DNA of 41,966 nucleotides from contig QZKE01000017.1 of the NCBI GenBank assembly GCA_003598015.1, forward strand, positions 1 through 41,966. Direction: 5' to 3'. Source of the stretch: Actinomycetota bacterium. Its GTDB lineage: Bacteria; Actinomycetota; Geothermincolia; Geothermincolales; RBG-13-55-18. The notes beneath the pieces are model-generated. The model was not told the origin of the DNA and ran no database searches. It was given only the letters and a program-made list of their open reading frames with translations. Positions 22,391 to 31,930 of the stretch are shown in pieces; the first letter of the stretch is position 1; every line of letters begins with the position of its first letter. The position numbers and the translations under genes are program-made.

Positions 22391-23626
22391 ATGATGGCGG
22401 ACAAGACGGTCAAGCGGCTGCAGGCGAACAAGGCCCTGCGCCAGATCATCGCGGATTTCTACGCCGACGGCCACCGGGCGAAAGAGGAGGGCCGCCCGGT
22501 GGGATGGATCCCGCCCATGAACGGCCTCATCGAGCTCTTCTACGCCATGGACATCCACCCCATTTTCCCCGAGAACTGGGCGCCGATATGCGCGGCCATC
22601 GGCACCAATGCCAGGCATTTCGCGTATGCCGCGGCGCGGGGCTACTCGGGCGACCTCTGCGGCTATTTCCGCAACAACATCGGCTACGCCCTGGACGGGA
22701 TAGACGAGGCCGACCAGCCGTTGGGCGGCCTGCCCCGGCCAGATTTCCTCATCTCCTTCGGCGCGGGTTGCATCCCCACCATGAAGACGTTCCAGGTGCT
22801 GTGCGACCACTACCGGGTACCCACCTTCCGGGCCGACCTGCCGCAGGTGGCCATGGAGGACATCAAGGAGCACCACATCGCCTACGGGGTTTCCCAGATC
22901 GAGCGGCTCGTGGAGTTCCTGGAAGAACTTACCGGCAGGAAGCTGGACCTGGATAGGCTGAGCCGGGCGGTGGCCTGCACCGACGAGGCGTGCAGGCTGT
23001 GGGACGAGATCATGGATACGCGCCGGGCGGTGCCGGCGCCGTTCTCCGCCGCGGAGATCGGCATCATGTTCGTCATGGTCACGCGACACGGCACTCCCAT
23101 CGCCGTGGACTTCCTGCGCGACGTCCTCGCGGAGGTGCGGGAGAAGGTGAGGAAGGGGGAGGGAGTGATCCCCCACGAGCGCCTGCGCCTCTTCTGGGAC
23201 AACATCCCCCTGTGGTACAACATGCGGCTCTTCAACTACTTCGAGAAGTGGGAGGCGGTGGTGGTGGCGGAGACGTATTCCGCGGCCTGGACCATGCGCA
23301 TGGACCCCGAGCGGCCCCTGGAGAGCATCGCCTACAAGTCGCTGGTGTCCTATCCCCTGGTGTCGTGCGTCTCCCTGAACAAGCGGCTGGAGCTGATCGA
23401 GAAGGCGGTGCGGGATTACCGCATCGACGGCGCCGTCCTGCACTCGAACCGCAGCTGCAAGCCCATCTCCATGGGGCAGATGGACATCCAGAAGATGCTC
23501 GCGGAGAAGCTCTCGGTGCCCAGCGTGATGTTCGACGGTGACCACATGGACGGGGAGAGGTTCACCATGGCACAGTTCCAGGCCCGCGTCGACGCCTTCA
23601 TGGAGATGCTCCTGGAGCGCAAGTGA
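22391..23626 (+). CDS. 2-hydroxyacyl-CoA dehydratase/benzoyl-CoA reductase-type subunit, copy 2
   Basis: 411 residues, the other half of the pair. Family features: GWIPPMNGLIELFYAMDIHP at the N-terminus, FGAGCIPTMKTFQ, and VLHSNRSCKPISMGQMDIQ with FDGDHMDGERF near the C-terminus, where Cys ligands and the CoA site lie. ATG at 22391 (a second at 22394) without a strong ribosome site, possibly because repeats have displaced the native upstream region. In related clusters the two subunit genes are adjacent; here about 400 bases of R1/R3 repeats separate them. Substrate (aromatic or 2-hydroxyacyl) is not determinable. Confidence 0.87.
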   Translation: MMADKTVKRLQANKALRQIIADFYADGHRAKEEGRPVGWIPPMNGLIELFYAMDIHPIFPENWAPICAAIGTNARHFAYAAARGYSGDLCGYFRNNIGYALDGIDEADQPLGGLPRPDFLISFGAGCIPTMKTFQVLCDHYRVPTFRADLPQVAMEDIKEHHIAYGVSQIERLVEFLEELTGRKLDLDRLSRAVACTDEACRLWDEIMDTRRAVPAPFSAAEIGIMFVMVTRHGTPIAVDFLRDVLAEVREKVRKGEGVIPHERLRLFWDNIPLWYNMRLFNYFEKWEAVVVAETYSAAWTMRMDPERPLESIAYKSLVSYPLVSCVSLNKRLELIEKAVRDYRIDGAVLHSNRSCKPISMGQMDIQKMLAEKLSVPSVMFDGDHMDGERFTMAQFQARVDAFMEMLLERK

Positions 23627-23713
23627 ATTCCCCGGGTGGTATACGCGATCTGGGGGTAGAATAGTGAACAGGTATTACCAAAGTACGGGAGCGGATTGAA
23701 GGGGGGTCCCAGG

Positions 23714-25378
23714 ATGTTCTGCACCGAGTGCGGTAAGGAGTTAGCCGAGGGCTCGAAATTCTGCAAGTTCTGCGGCAGTGTGATAGAGCCGTCTGAGGAA
23801 GAAACGCCCAGCGGGGAAACAACCCCGGCGCAGACGCCCGGTGAGGGAACGGCAGTACCTGCAACCCCGGCTGGGGGGACGGCCGCGGCACCAACGACCG
23901 GCGCGGTCCCTCCCATGCCCAGCGCACCGGCTGCTCCCGGCGCTCCGCCTGTACCCGGTACCGTCCCGCCCACCCCTCCCTTTGGCGTCGTCAAAAAGGG
24001 CATCAACAAGCCCTTGCTCATCGGCGGCATCGTGGTGCTCGCTCTGGTGGCCGTGGTGCTGGTGCTGGTGTTCACGGTCTTCAAGTCCGAAAGCGGGCAG
24101 GATAAGGCGGCGCGGCTGGTCAGCGAAGCCGAGGTCCTGATCGAAGACGGGGAATACGAGCAAGCTATGGACAAGGCGGATCAGGCGGTGGAGGCCGCGC
24201 CCGACTACGCCCCCGCCTACAACGTCAGGGCGGAGGCCCTCATCGGCTTGGAGGAGTACGAGGACGCCCTGGACGACTGCGACAAAGCCATCGAGCTCAA
24301 TCCCGAATACTCGGATGCATATGCGAACCGGGGGGCAGCCAACAACCAGCTCGAGGAATACGAGGATGCCCTCAAGGACCTGGACAAGTCCATCGAACTG
24401 GATGCCGTCAACGCCAAGGCCTACACCGAGCGCGCGTACGCCTACAACGAACTTGGCGATCACGAGCAGGCGGTGGACGATGCCAGCGAGGCCATCAGGA
24501 TAGATCCCGATTATAGCCAGGCCTACATCGAACGCGCGTACGCCTACAATGAGATGGGCGAGTCCCAGAAGGCGGTGGACGATGCCAGCGAGGCCATCAG
24601 GATAGACCCCGAGAACAGCTACGCCTACACCGAACGTGCTTATGCCTACGCCGAGCTGTACGAGTTCGAGAAAGCCATGGACGACGCGGATAAGGCTATA
24701 GAACTAGACCCCGAATACGCGCCCGCATACGCGACGCGGGCATATATCAACAATGAGATCGATGATTTCCAAGCCGCCATCGACGACTGTGACGATGCCC
24801 TCGAGCTGAAACCGGGATATCCCCGCGCCTACGCCGAGCGCGCCTATGCCTACACCCAGCTGGGCGATCCCGAACAGGGAATAGACGATGCCAGCGCCGC
24901 GATTGAGTCCGATCCCTCGTACGGCTATGCCTACGCCGTGCGCGCGGACGCCTATACCTGGCTGGGCGATAACAACAGCGCACTGGACGACGCCAGCCAG
25001 GCCATACTGCTCAGTCCCTATAGCGCATATGCCTATGCCGTGCGCGGATATGCCCGCGGCGAGCTGGGCGATCCCAACGGCGCCATCGAGGATGCCGACA
25101 TGGCGATCGAGCTGGACTCCACCTACGCCTGGCCCTTCGTCATACGCGCCATCGCCTATGCCGACCTGGGTAACCTGCAGAAGGGAGTCGAGGACGCCAC
25201 GGCGGCCATCCAGGTGAACCCGGAGTTTGCCTATGCCTATTTCATAAGGGGCCTGCTCTACCTGGACCTGAACCAGACGGACCAGGCCATCGCCGATCTG
25301 ACCAAGGCCGTGGAGCTCGACCCCTCGTACGAGGAAGCCAAGCAGGTCCTGCGGGAGCTCGGCGTCCCCGGCTACTGA
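23714..25378 (+). CDS. Zinc-ribbon, single-pass membrane protein with 12 TPR units
   Basis: 554 residues. An N-terminal zinc ribbon (MFCTECGKELAEGSKFCKFC) is followed by a Pro/Thr/Ala-rich linker, one membrane helix (about residues 99-122, LLIGGIVVLALVAVVLVLVF) and twelve 34-residue TPR units, several nearly identical (YTERAYAYNELGD, VDDASEAIRIDP). The ATG at 23714 is preferred to the TTG at 23696 because it starts the ribbon directly and has GGGGGG 7 bases upstream. TPR arrays are protein-binding scaffolds; the partner is unknown. A paralog's last 70 codons survive at 6226-6438. Confidence 0.85.
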   Translation: MFCTECGKELAEGSKFCKFCGSVIEPSEEETPSGETTPAQTPGEGTAVPATPAGGTAAAPTTGAVPPMPSAPAAPGAPPVPGTVPPTPPFGVVKKGINKPLLIGGIVVLALVAVVLVLVFTVFKSESGQDKAARLVSEAEVLIEDGEYEQAMDKADQAVEAAPDYAPAYNVRAEALIGLEEYEDALDDCDKAIELNPEYSDAYANRGAANNQLEEYEDALKDLDKSIELDAVNAKAYTERAYAYNELGDHEQAVDDASEAIRIDPDYSQAYIERAYAYNEMGESQKAVDDASEAIRIDPENSYAYTERAYAYAELYEFEKAMDDADKAIELDPEYAPAYATRAYINNEIDDFQAAIDDCDDALELKPGYPRAYAERAYAYTQLGDPEQGIDDASAAIESDPSYGYAYAVRADAYTWLGDNNSALDDASQAILLSPYSAYAYAVRGYARGELGDPNGAIEDADMAIELDSTYAWPFVIRAIAYADLGNLQKGVEDATAAIQVNPEFAYAYFIRGLLYLDLNQTDQAIADLTKAVELDPSYEEAKQVLRELGVPGY

Positions 25379-25390
25379 GAGCGTAAGGAT

Positions 25391-25573
25391 GGGGTCAGCC
25401 CCGGACATGGGACAGAATCCGGTTATTCCGTCGCCAGTATCCTTTGCCGTTATCGCGAGCGCCAGCGAAGCGATCTCCTTGCGATAGGTTCATTTCGCCC
25501 GGGAGACTTTATCTCCGGGTAGGGGATTTCCGCATGCTACGTTCCTCACCGTAGCTTTCGTCTCAGTGTCCCA
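25391..25573. mobile_element. Eroded R2 composite element
   Basis: A perfect R2 at 25391-25414 starts 12 bases after the TPR stop. The interior has a CGCGAGCGCCAGCGAAGCG module (about 25454) and a CCGGGAGA/TCTCCGG stem (about 25500). Only TGTCCCAT remains of the right end at 25567. It fits a decayed relative of 15524-15688. Confidence 0.6.
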
Positions 25574-25652
25574 TAGAAATCATTTCTTGGCCTCAACCCC
25601 AAACTCATGCTCCGCCGGCCGCATGTTACAGTTAGCCCTGGAGGTGAGGCGC

Positions 25653-25973
25653 ATGAAAGAAGACGCCATGCAGGCCATGGAGAAGCTGGGAGAAGAGCTC
25701 CCGGGTTTGATGGAAGCCTTCACGGAGATGCACAACGAAGTCTTGTGCGACGGGGCTTTGAGCGTGAAGACCAAGCGGTTGATCATGGTGGGCGCCGCGG
25801 TCGCCATCAGGTGCGAGCCGTGCATCCGCGTGCATGTGAGGGGCGCGCGGGAGGCGGGCGCTACCCGCGAGGAGATCCTGGAGGCCGCCAGCGCGGGCAT
25901 CCTTATGGGGGGAGGCCCCTCGGCCGCCTACACGGCCCTCTACCTCAAGGATGAACTGGACGCCACTACCTAG
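25653..25973 (+). CDS. AhpD/carboxymuconolactone decarboxylase-like protein
   Basis: 106 residues. The alpha-helical AhpD-like core includes LSVKTKRLIMVGAAVAIRC, the redox pair CEPC and the downstream helix IRVHVRGAREAGATREEI, the family signature. Such proteins reduce peroxiredoxins or act as small disulfide reductases, though many are uncharacterised. ATG at 25653 is set by GGAGGTGA (25640-25647); the longer upstream frame lacks a site. GGGGTC repeat starts 15 bases after the stop. Confidence 0.85.
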   Translation: MKEDAMQAMEKLGEELPGLMEAFTEMHNEVLCDGALSVKTKRLIMVGAAVAIRCEPCIRVHVRGAREAGATREEILEAASAGILMGGGPSAAYTALYLKDELDATT

Positions 25974-25987
25974 TTGATGAAAACCTC

Positions 25988-26017
25988 GGGGTCAGGCTCG
26001 GCTTGAGGCCCGACCCC
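25988..26017 (+). repeat. R4 variant with GGGGTC...GACCCC ends
   Basis: Begins GGGGTCAGGCTCGGC and ends TTGAGGCCCGACCCC, self-complementary at its ends. Starts 15 bases after the AhpD-like stop. A relative is at 28534-28560. Confidence 0.75.
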
Positions 26018-26070
26018 AAGGCGGGATGACAAGGGGGGGCGGGTGGCCACCCCCCGGATTGTTATGTCTC

Positions 26071-26101
26071 AGGCATATGTTCAGGGCCGACCCCTATGCC
26101 T
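26071..26101 (+). repeat. R1 overlapping a propeller gene's stop codon
   Basis: AGGCATATGTTCAGG ... CCCCTATGCCT; its last two bases are part of the TAG (26100-26102) of the minus-strand gene. Confidence 0.95.
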
Positions 26102-28421
26102 AGGGCGCGTAGCCTACGACATCGTGGCCGCCCGTCCACACCCCGTTGAAATTGAAGTACATGGGGCGCTCCACGATGATGGGCTGCGTGGACGCGATCT
26201 CGGCGGAGATGGACAGGTCCCTGCCGGCGTCCGTGTTCACCAGCACGGTATAGCGGGAGTTGGCCGGCACGGTATGGGGCTTGGCTATGGGCAGGGATCC
26301 CCCCTCCGGGTAGTAGATGATCTCTACAAGAGCATCATCGTTCCCGGTGTTCTGCAGGCACAGCCACTCCTCGAAGTTGCTCCCGGTGTAACCCTCGGCG
26401 AAGAACCAGCTGTTGGCCTCCCCGGTGGCCCCGATGACGCAATGTCCGCCTGTCCAGTTCCAGGCGCTTGTGCCCTGGTAGTTGAAGTACATGGGGCGCT
26501 CGGCCAGGAAGTCGGCGTCGGAGAACAGGTGCACGGAGACGTCCTTGATCTTCCCCACCTGATCGGGGACGAAAACGGTGAAGCGCCTGCCTCCTTCCAC
26601 GACATAACTCTTGGGGATCGGATCGCCCTGCCCGGGGCCCAGCTGGTAAACGGCGTTTATAGTTATAGGGTCGGTGCCGGGGTTCTGCAGGGTGAGCCAC
26701 TCCTCGAACTCGCTCCGCGTGGTCCCCTCGGCGAAGTAGTAGTCCCTGGCGAGGGTGGGCACACCCATCACGCAGTGGCCGCCGGTCCAGTTCCAGGCGT
26801 TGGTGCCCTGGTACGAGAAGTACATGGGCCGCTCCGCCACCACCGGTTGGCTGGACTCCAGCGCGAGCGAGGTCTGGTATGATTTGCCATCCAGGAGCTG
26901 GTTGGCCTTGAAGGAGCCGCGGGAGTGGGCGGGGACGGAGAAGCCCGTCACCTCCTTCTGGCCCTCCTCCTGGGTCTGGAAACGGAAGGTGAGGTCGGCG
27001 GGCTGGTCCCCGGGGTTGAGGACACAGATCCATTCGTCGAAGCCGGGCCCGGTGTAGCCCTCGGCGAAGTACCAGTCCAGGGAGGGGGAGGAGGCCCCCA
27101 CCGTGTCGTGCCCCCCCGTCCACTGGCCGCCCCCGCCGGTGTAGTCGAAGTACATGGGGCGCTCGGCGATGAAGGGGTAGGCCGCCTCGCACTTAATGGA
27201 CACCTCCCTGTCCGGCCCCACCTCCTGGTTCACGTTGATGGTCCTGCGGGAGAGGGCGGGGACGTCGTAGGTCCTCTCCAGGGATGTCCCGTCCTTGAAG
27301 AGGTAGGTCACATCCACCGAGATGGGAGCCTCCACCGGCTGTCCCAGGCAGAGGTATTCCTGGAAGCCCGCCCCGGTGTATCCCTCGGCGAAATACCACG
27401 TGGTGTGGGGGTCGTAGATGACGGATACGGTGTTGGATCCGTTGTTGGAGACGTAGATCTTGTCCGTCATGGGATTCACCCCGATGCCGCCGGGATTCGT
27501 GCCCACCGGGACGGTCGCCACCACGGCGGACGTCGGGCCGTTTATCACCTGAACGTTGCCGCCCCCCCAGTTGGTGAAATAGATGCGGTTGGTGTTGGGG
27601 TTGGCGTCGGCGGAATACATCTGGGTGCTCACGGTGATGGGGGAGCCCGTCACGGTGTCCGTGGAGCCGTCTATCACGTATACCTTATCGCTGTTCCAGT
27701 TCCCCACGTAGACGAGATTCGTCGCGGGATTTACGACGAGAGCCGAGGGGTCCGTTCCCACCGTGACGGTCTTGAGCAAGGTGTCCGTTGAGCCGTCTAT
27801 CACAGACACCGCGTTGGTGCCCACCAGGGCCACGTAGATCTTGTTGGTCACGGGGTTCACGTCAATGTCCCAGGTAGCGGCGCCGGTGACCGCGGTCGTG
27901 AGCACGGTATCCGTGACCCCGCTTATCACCGTAACGTTGTTGGAGGCGACTGACCCCATGTAGAGCTTGTTGGTCACGGGGTTGATGGAGAAGGCGTACG
28001 GGTTGATGCCGGGCGTCGCGATGGGCGCTCCCGTCACGGTGTCCGTGGCGCCGTCGATCACCGATATGTTGCTGTCGCTCCAGTTTCCCACGTAGATCTT
28101 GTTGGTCACGGGGTTGGCCGCGATAGCCCCGGGCCCGTTGCCCACCCCGACGGTGGTCGCCACCGTGTCCGTGGCTCCGTTGATCACCGTTACGTCGTTG
28201 GCATCGCTGTTGGGTATGTAGATCTTGTTGGTCACCGGGTTTACGGCGACGTCCTCGGGGTTGCCGCCGACCGTGATGGTCTTGATCACGGTCTGCGCCA
28301 CCGCCGCCCCGCCCGTTCCCATGAGGGTCATGGGAACCATCAGCAGGGTTGCCATCAACAACACCACGAACCTGTTTGCGAAAACGCGGTCGAGATACCG
28401 GCCTCTGGATCGCTCAGTCAT
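26100..28421 (-). CDS. Secreted YVTN-type propeller protein with four FAEG repeats
   Basis: 773 residues. N-terminal signal (FVVLLMATLLMVPMTLM, cleavage near AVAQ), then about seven ~42-residue units with VNPVTNKIYV and VIDGSTDTV motifs, the YVTN/YncE-like beta-propeller pattern. Four C-terminal FAEGYTG/FAEGTT units begin near residues 340, 453, 563 and 673. The C-terminal module is close to that of 28864-31476, but the N-terminal propeller is a different family, so domains were exchanged. GGGGGG precedes the ATG at 28421. Its stop is followed at once by R1. Confidence 0.87.
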   Translation of the reverse strand: MTERSRGRYLDRVFANRFVVLLMATLLMVPMTLMGTGGAAVAQTVIKTITVGGNPEDVAVNPVTNKIYIPNSDANDVTVINGATDTVATTVGVGNGPGAIAANPVTNKIYVGNWSDSNISVIDGATDTVTGAPIATPGINPYAFSINPVTNKLYMGSVASNNVTVISGVTDTVLTTAVTGAATWDIDVNPVTNKIYVALVGTNAVSVIDGSTDTLLKTVTVGTDPSALVVNPATNLVYVGNWNSDKVYVIDGSTDTVTGSPITVSTQMYSADANPNTNRIYFTNWGGGNVQVINGPTSAVVATVPVGTNPGGIGVNPMTDKIYVSNNGSNTVSVIYDPHTTWYFAEGYTGAGFQEYLCLGQPVEAPISVDVTYLFKDGTSLERTYDVPALSRRTINVNQEVGPDREVSIKCEAAYPFIAERPMYFDYTGGGGQWTGGHDTVGASSPSLDWYFAEGYTGPGFDEWICVLNPGDQPADLTFRFQTQEEGQKEVTGFSVPAHSRGSFKANQLLDGKSYQTSLALESSQPVVAERPMYFSYQGTNAWNWTGGHCVMGVPTLARDYYFAEGTTRSEFEEWLTLQNPGTDPITINAVYQLGPGQGDPIPKSYVVEGGRRFTVFVPDQVGKIKDVSVHLFSDADFLAERPMYFNYQGTSAWNWTGGHCVIGATGEANSWFFAEGYTGSNFEEWLCLQNTGNDDALVEIIYYPEGGSLPIAKPHTVPANSRYTVLVNTDAGRDLSISAEIASTQPIIVERPMYFNFNGVWTGGHDVVGYAP

Positions 28422-28488
28422 GGCGCCCCCCTTTGCACTAGCGCTCTATCCCGTTTCGAGCTGGCTGTCACTACCCTACAAGTTGAAT

Positions 28489-28517
28489 AATATATAAAAA
28501 ATAAAAGTCGGGCACAA
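28489..28517 (-). promoter_or_regulatory. Candidate promoter of the YVTN/FAEG gene; overlapping small hairpin
   Basis: On the minus strand TTGTGC (28517-28512), a 17-base spacer and TATATT (28494-28489) lie about 65 bases before the start at 28421. The same place has GGCAC-AA-GTGCC (28511-28522), which together with the T-rich stretch after it on the minus strand could also terminate the upstream gene. Confidence 0.4.
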
Positions 28518-28533
28518 GTGCCAAAAAAGCCTG

Positions 28534-28630
28534 GGGTCACGTCCGGTTTGAGGCCTGACCACGGGTGTACATGTAACCCTGGGTGTGCCTGAAATCGCTG
28601 TTCTCCCCGGCACGTTCCAGGCCCGACCCC
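28534..28630 (+). repeat. R4 repeats between two FAEG genes
   Basis: GGGGTCACGTCCGGTTTGAG then GCCTGACC (28534-28560), similar to 25988-26017; and CCGGCACGTTCCAGGCCCGA plus CCCC (28607-28630), inverse of GGGGTCGGGCCTGGAACGTG. Confidence 0.75.
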
Positions 28631-28650
28631 AAGTGTGCCCACAAAGGATG

Positions 28651-28732
28651 TCATTGCGAGCGGAGAGAGCGAAGCGAAAGTAGCGCGGCAACCTCCGAGC
28701 GCCCGGAGCACCCTGGGTGCATGCATGGATGA
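28651..28732 (+). repeat. R3 repeat, copy 2
   Basis: TCATTGCGAGCGGAGAGAGC to GCATGCATGGATGA; see 22191-22273. Followed by an incomplete R4-like CACGTTCCAAGCCCGA (28741). Confidence 0.85.
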
Positions 28733-28834
28733 CGACCGTGCACGTTCCAAGCCCGATGGTAGATCCCAAGTGCGCCTGGGGTGGGCAACGAGGGGGGCGG
28801 CCTCCCGCCCCTCTCGTCCTCGTTCCCCGCTCCC

Positions 28835-28865
28835 AGGCATAAGTCCAGGGCCGACCCCTATGCCT
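28835..28865 (+). repeat. R1 overlapping a propeller gene's stop codon
   Basis: Consensus R1; its last two bases belong to the TAG (28864-28866) of the minus-strand gene, exactly as at 26071-26101. Confidence 0.95.
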
Positions 28866-31476
28866 AGGGGGCGTAGCCCACCACGTCGTGGCCTCCCGCC
28901 CACCCCGGCCCGTAGCTGAAGTACATGGGCCGCTCTACGATCACCGGCTGGGTGGAGGTTATCTCGGCCGAGATGGCCAGGCCGGACCCGGCGTCCACGT
29001 TCACCGGCACGGTGAAGCGGGAGCGCGCCGCTACGTTGTGGGTCCTCACGATGGGCGCGCCCGACTCGGGATAGTAGGTGATGGCAACCCCCGCGTCGGT
29101 GGTCCCAGGGTTCTGGATGCACAGCCACTCCTCGAAGCCGGTCCCGGTATACCCCTCGGCCAGGAACCAGCTGGTGGAGGGCGCGTTGGCCCCGATGACG
29201 CAGTGCCCGCCCGTCCAGCCCCGGCTGGCCAGCCCCTGGTAGTCGAAGTACATGGGCCGCTCCGCCAGGAAGTAGTCGAAGGAGGCGAGGCGTACGGAGA
29301 CGTCCTTCTCCGTTCCTATCTGCGAGGGGACGTACAGGGTCGTGCGGCTGTGGGAGCCAATGAGGTAGTCCCTCACCTCCGGAGCCCCCGACCCGAGGTT
29401 GTAGGTAGCCTGGACGTTGATCGCCGTGGCCCCCGGGTTCTGGATGGTGAGCCACTCCTCGAAGCCGGCCCGCGTGGTCCCCTCGGCGAAGTAGTACTCG
29501 CAGGAAAGCATGGACGACCCCATCACGCAATGGCCGCCGGTCCAGTTCCAGGCGTTGGTGCCCTGGTAGTTGAAGTACATGGGCCTCTCCGCCACCACGC
29601 AGCGGTCCGACTCCAGCGCGAGGGAGGTCTGGTAGGAGCCTCCCCCCAGCAGGTCGTTGGCCTTGAAGGTCTGGCGGGTATGGGGCCCCACGGCGAAGCC
29701 GGTCACCGTCTTCTCCCCCTCCTCCTGGGTCTGGAAGCGGAAGGTGAGGTTCGCGGGCTGGTCCCCGGGGTTGAGCACGCAGATCCACTCGTCGAAGCCC
29801 GCCCCGGTGTAGCCTTCCGCGAAGTACCAGGTGAGAGAAGGAGCGGACGCTCCCACCACGTCGTGCCCTCCCGTCCACTTCTCCTGGTAGTCGAAGTACA
29901 TGGGACGCTCGGCGATGAAGGGGAAGGCGGCCTCGCACTTGATGGAGACCTCCTTATCGATTCCCACCACCGCGTTGACGTTCACCGTGAAGCGGGAGTT
30001 GCCGGGGACGTTGTAGGTCTGCTCCTGCGTGGTACCGTCCTTGAAGAGGTAGGTCACCTTCACCGCCAGGGGGGCGGCCACCGGCTGGCCCAGACACAGG
30101 TACTCCTGGAAGTTCGCCCCCGTGTATCCCTCCGCGAAGTAGAAGCAGTAGGGGGCGGCCAGCTCCTTGCGGAAGACCTGGGCGTTGGTGGTGTTCGGGA
30201 TGACCAGGTTGGTGGAAACCGAGTAAAAGACCGCGTACCTGCCGTCTGGGGTCAAGGCGGGGAAGATGCTGGTGTTGTTCCCCTGCGTCCCCGCGGCGTC
30301 GGCGGAACACAGGTCTACGGCCGCGGTCGCCAGGTCCTTGCGGAAGACCTGCGTATTCGTAGTGGCCGGCGTGATCAGGTTGGTGGAGCTGGAATCGAAG
30401 AGCACGTAACGGCCGTCCGCAGAGATGGAAGAGAACGTGCTGTTATTATCCCCCGGATTTCCCGCCGCGTTCGCCGAGACGAGCAGGACAGCCCCGCTGG
30501 CCAGGTCCTTGCGGTAGATGTGCTGGCCCAGCACCGTGGGCACGAGGTTGGTGGATGTGGAGACGAAGGATACGTACCTGCCGTCGCAGTTGAGGCTGGG
30601 ATATGCACTGGCGACGTCCCCCGGCACCCCCATGGGGTCCGCCGAGACCAGCCTTACCTCCCCGGTCGCCATGTCCTTGCGGAAGACCTGCTGCCCGGCG
30701 GTGATCGGGGCGACCAGGTTGGTGGCTTGTGAGGAGAAGGCCACGTACCTGCCGTCGCTGTTCAGGCAAGGCCACAAGCTGGTGTTGTTTCCCTGCGCTC
30801 CCGTCGCGTCCGCCGAGGCCAGCCTGACCTCGCCGGTGAGCATGTCCTTACGGAAGACCTGCTGGCCGGTGGTGGCCGGGGCCACCAGGTTGGTGGCGAT
30901 GGAGGAGAAGGCCACGTACCTGCCGTCGCCCGACAAATCCATTTCGATGCTGGCGTTGTTCCCCTGTGCCCACGCCGCGTCCGAGGAGGCCAGCCTGACC
31001 TCGCCGGTGAGCATGTCCTTGCGGAAGACCTGCTGGCCGGTGGTGGCTGGGGCGACGAGGTTGGAGGATACGGAGAGGAAAGCCACGTACCTCCCGTCGC
31101 CGGAGATCGCCGTATAAGTGCTAATGTTGTTCCCCTGGTTCCCCACCACATCCGCGGAGGCCAGCATGACCTCCCCGGTGAGCAGGTCCTTGCGGTAGGC
31201 CTGCATGCCGGTCGCTCCCGGGACGAGGTTGGTGGCTTGCGAGATGAAGGCCACGTACCTCCCGTTCGAGGATACATCAGGCCACAGGCTGAAGTTGTTC
31301 CCCTCCGCCCCTGTCGCATCCGAGGAACACAGTGTCACGTCCCCCGGGGCCGCCCGTACGCCCTCCACCGCCAGCGGCAGCAGGAGCAGCGCAACGATTA
31401 GCGATAGTGCCAGCTTGAGAAGGGTCATCCGGCCCCTGCCGCGACCCCGGCCGCTTTTTCCGCCCTTCACTTTCAT
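28864..31476 (-). CDS. Secreted PD40-type propeller protein with four FAEG repeats
   Basis: About 870 residues. A long basic stretch (KVKGGKSGRGRGRGR) precedes the signal helix (LLKLALSLIVALLLLPLAV, cleavage near VRA-A). About eight units with DGRYVAFSS and GQQVFRKDM motifs follow, several with nearly identical DNA (for example around 30660-31050). FAEG units begin near residues 448, 552, 662 and 773. The ATG at 31476 is chosen because GGAGGTGA lies 5 bases upstream; a longer frame from 31536 has no site. Divergently transcribed from the paralog at 31931. Confidence 0.87.
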   Translation of the reverse strand: MKVKGGKSGRGRGRGRMTLLKLALSLIVALLLLPLAVEGVRAAPGDVTLCSSDATGAEGNNFSLWPDVSSNGRYVAFISQATNLVPGATGMQAYRKDLLTGEVMLASADVVGNQGNNISTYTAISGDGRYVAFLSVSSNLVAPATTGQQVFRKDMLTGEVRLASSDAAWAQGNNASIEMDLSGDGRYVAFSSIATNLVAPATTGQQVFRKDMLTGEVRLASADATGAQGNNTSLWPCLNSDGRYVAFSSQATNLVAPITAGQQVFRKDMATGEVRLVSADPMGVPGDVASAYPSLNCDGRYVSFVSTSTNLVPTVLGQHIYRKDLASGAVLLVSANAAGNPGDNNSTFSSISADGRYVLFDSSSTNLITPATTNTQVFRKDLATAAVDLCSADAAGTQGNNTSIFPALTPDGRYAVFYSVSTNLVIPNTTNAQVFRKELAAPYCFYFAEGYTGANFQEYLCLGQPVAAPLAVKVTYLFKDGTTQEQTYNVPGNSRFTVNVNAVVGIDKEVSIKCEAAFPFIAERPMYFDYQEKWTGGHDVVGASAPSLTWYFAEGYTGAGFDEWICVLNPGDQPANLTFRFQTQEEGEKTVTGFAVGPHTRQTFKANDLLGGGSYQTSLALESDRCVVAERPMYFNYQGTNAWNWTGGHCVMGSSMLSCEYYFAEGTTRAGFEEWLTIQNPGATAINVQATYNLGSGAPEVRDYLIGSHSRTTLYVPSQIGTEKDVSVRLASFDYFLAERPMYFDYQGLASRGWTGGHCVIGANAPSTSWFLAEGYTGTGFEEWLCIQNPGTTDAGVAITYYPESGAPIVRTHNVAARSRFTVPVNVDAGSGLAISAEITSTQPVIVERPMYFSYGPGWAGGHDVVGYAP

Positions 31477-31930
31477 CCCTATCACCTCCCGGCCGGTGCG
31501 ATCCCGGCCCTCCAGCCCAGCGTTTGATACTGTCAAGGCATGGATTTAAAACAGTATTCAATGATATCCCCTTATAACCTTCTATATATTCGTGCAATAC
31601 AAGTCTTCCCCAGATCGTCTTACCCCTAACCCCCCCAGCCTCGGGGTCAGGACTGATTCGAGGATTGGGGGCTTTGTAGGGTCATCCCCGGAACGCACCC
31701 GCGTCGAGAACGTCATCGCGACCATCCCCGTAACGTCGCGTGCGAAGTGACCCTCTCAGGAGAACGATCGAGTGCCGGCACTGTCGTGGTCTCCTTGTCG
31801 GATCGGCGCTTGGGGATGCCATAATGGGTTTCTTTTACGGAAAAAGGACATATAATCTATGCACAACGACCTGGCTCATCGAACCGGGATGGCAAGTCAT
31901 GGGATTCTTTCTTGAACAGGGGGTGGCGGC
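31477..31930. other. Divergent intergenic region between two FAEG paralogs
   Basis: No gene supported. Contains an AT-rich stretch (31540-31605) probably driving the minus-strand gene, and a GGGGTCAGGACTGATTCGAG fragment at 31643 of the R4 type. Confidence 0.5.
31829..31856 (+). promoter_or_regulatory. Candidate promoter of the FAEG gene at 31931
   Basis: A perfect TATAAT at 31851-31856 with a weak TTTCTT (31829-31834) 16 bases upstream, 74 bases before the start. Confidence 0.45.
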
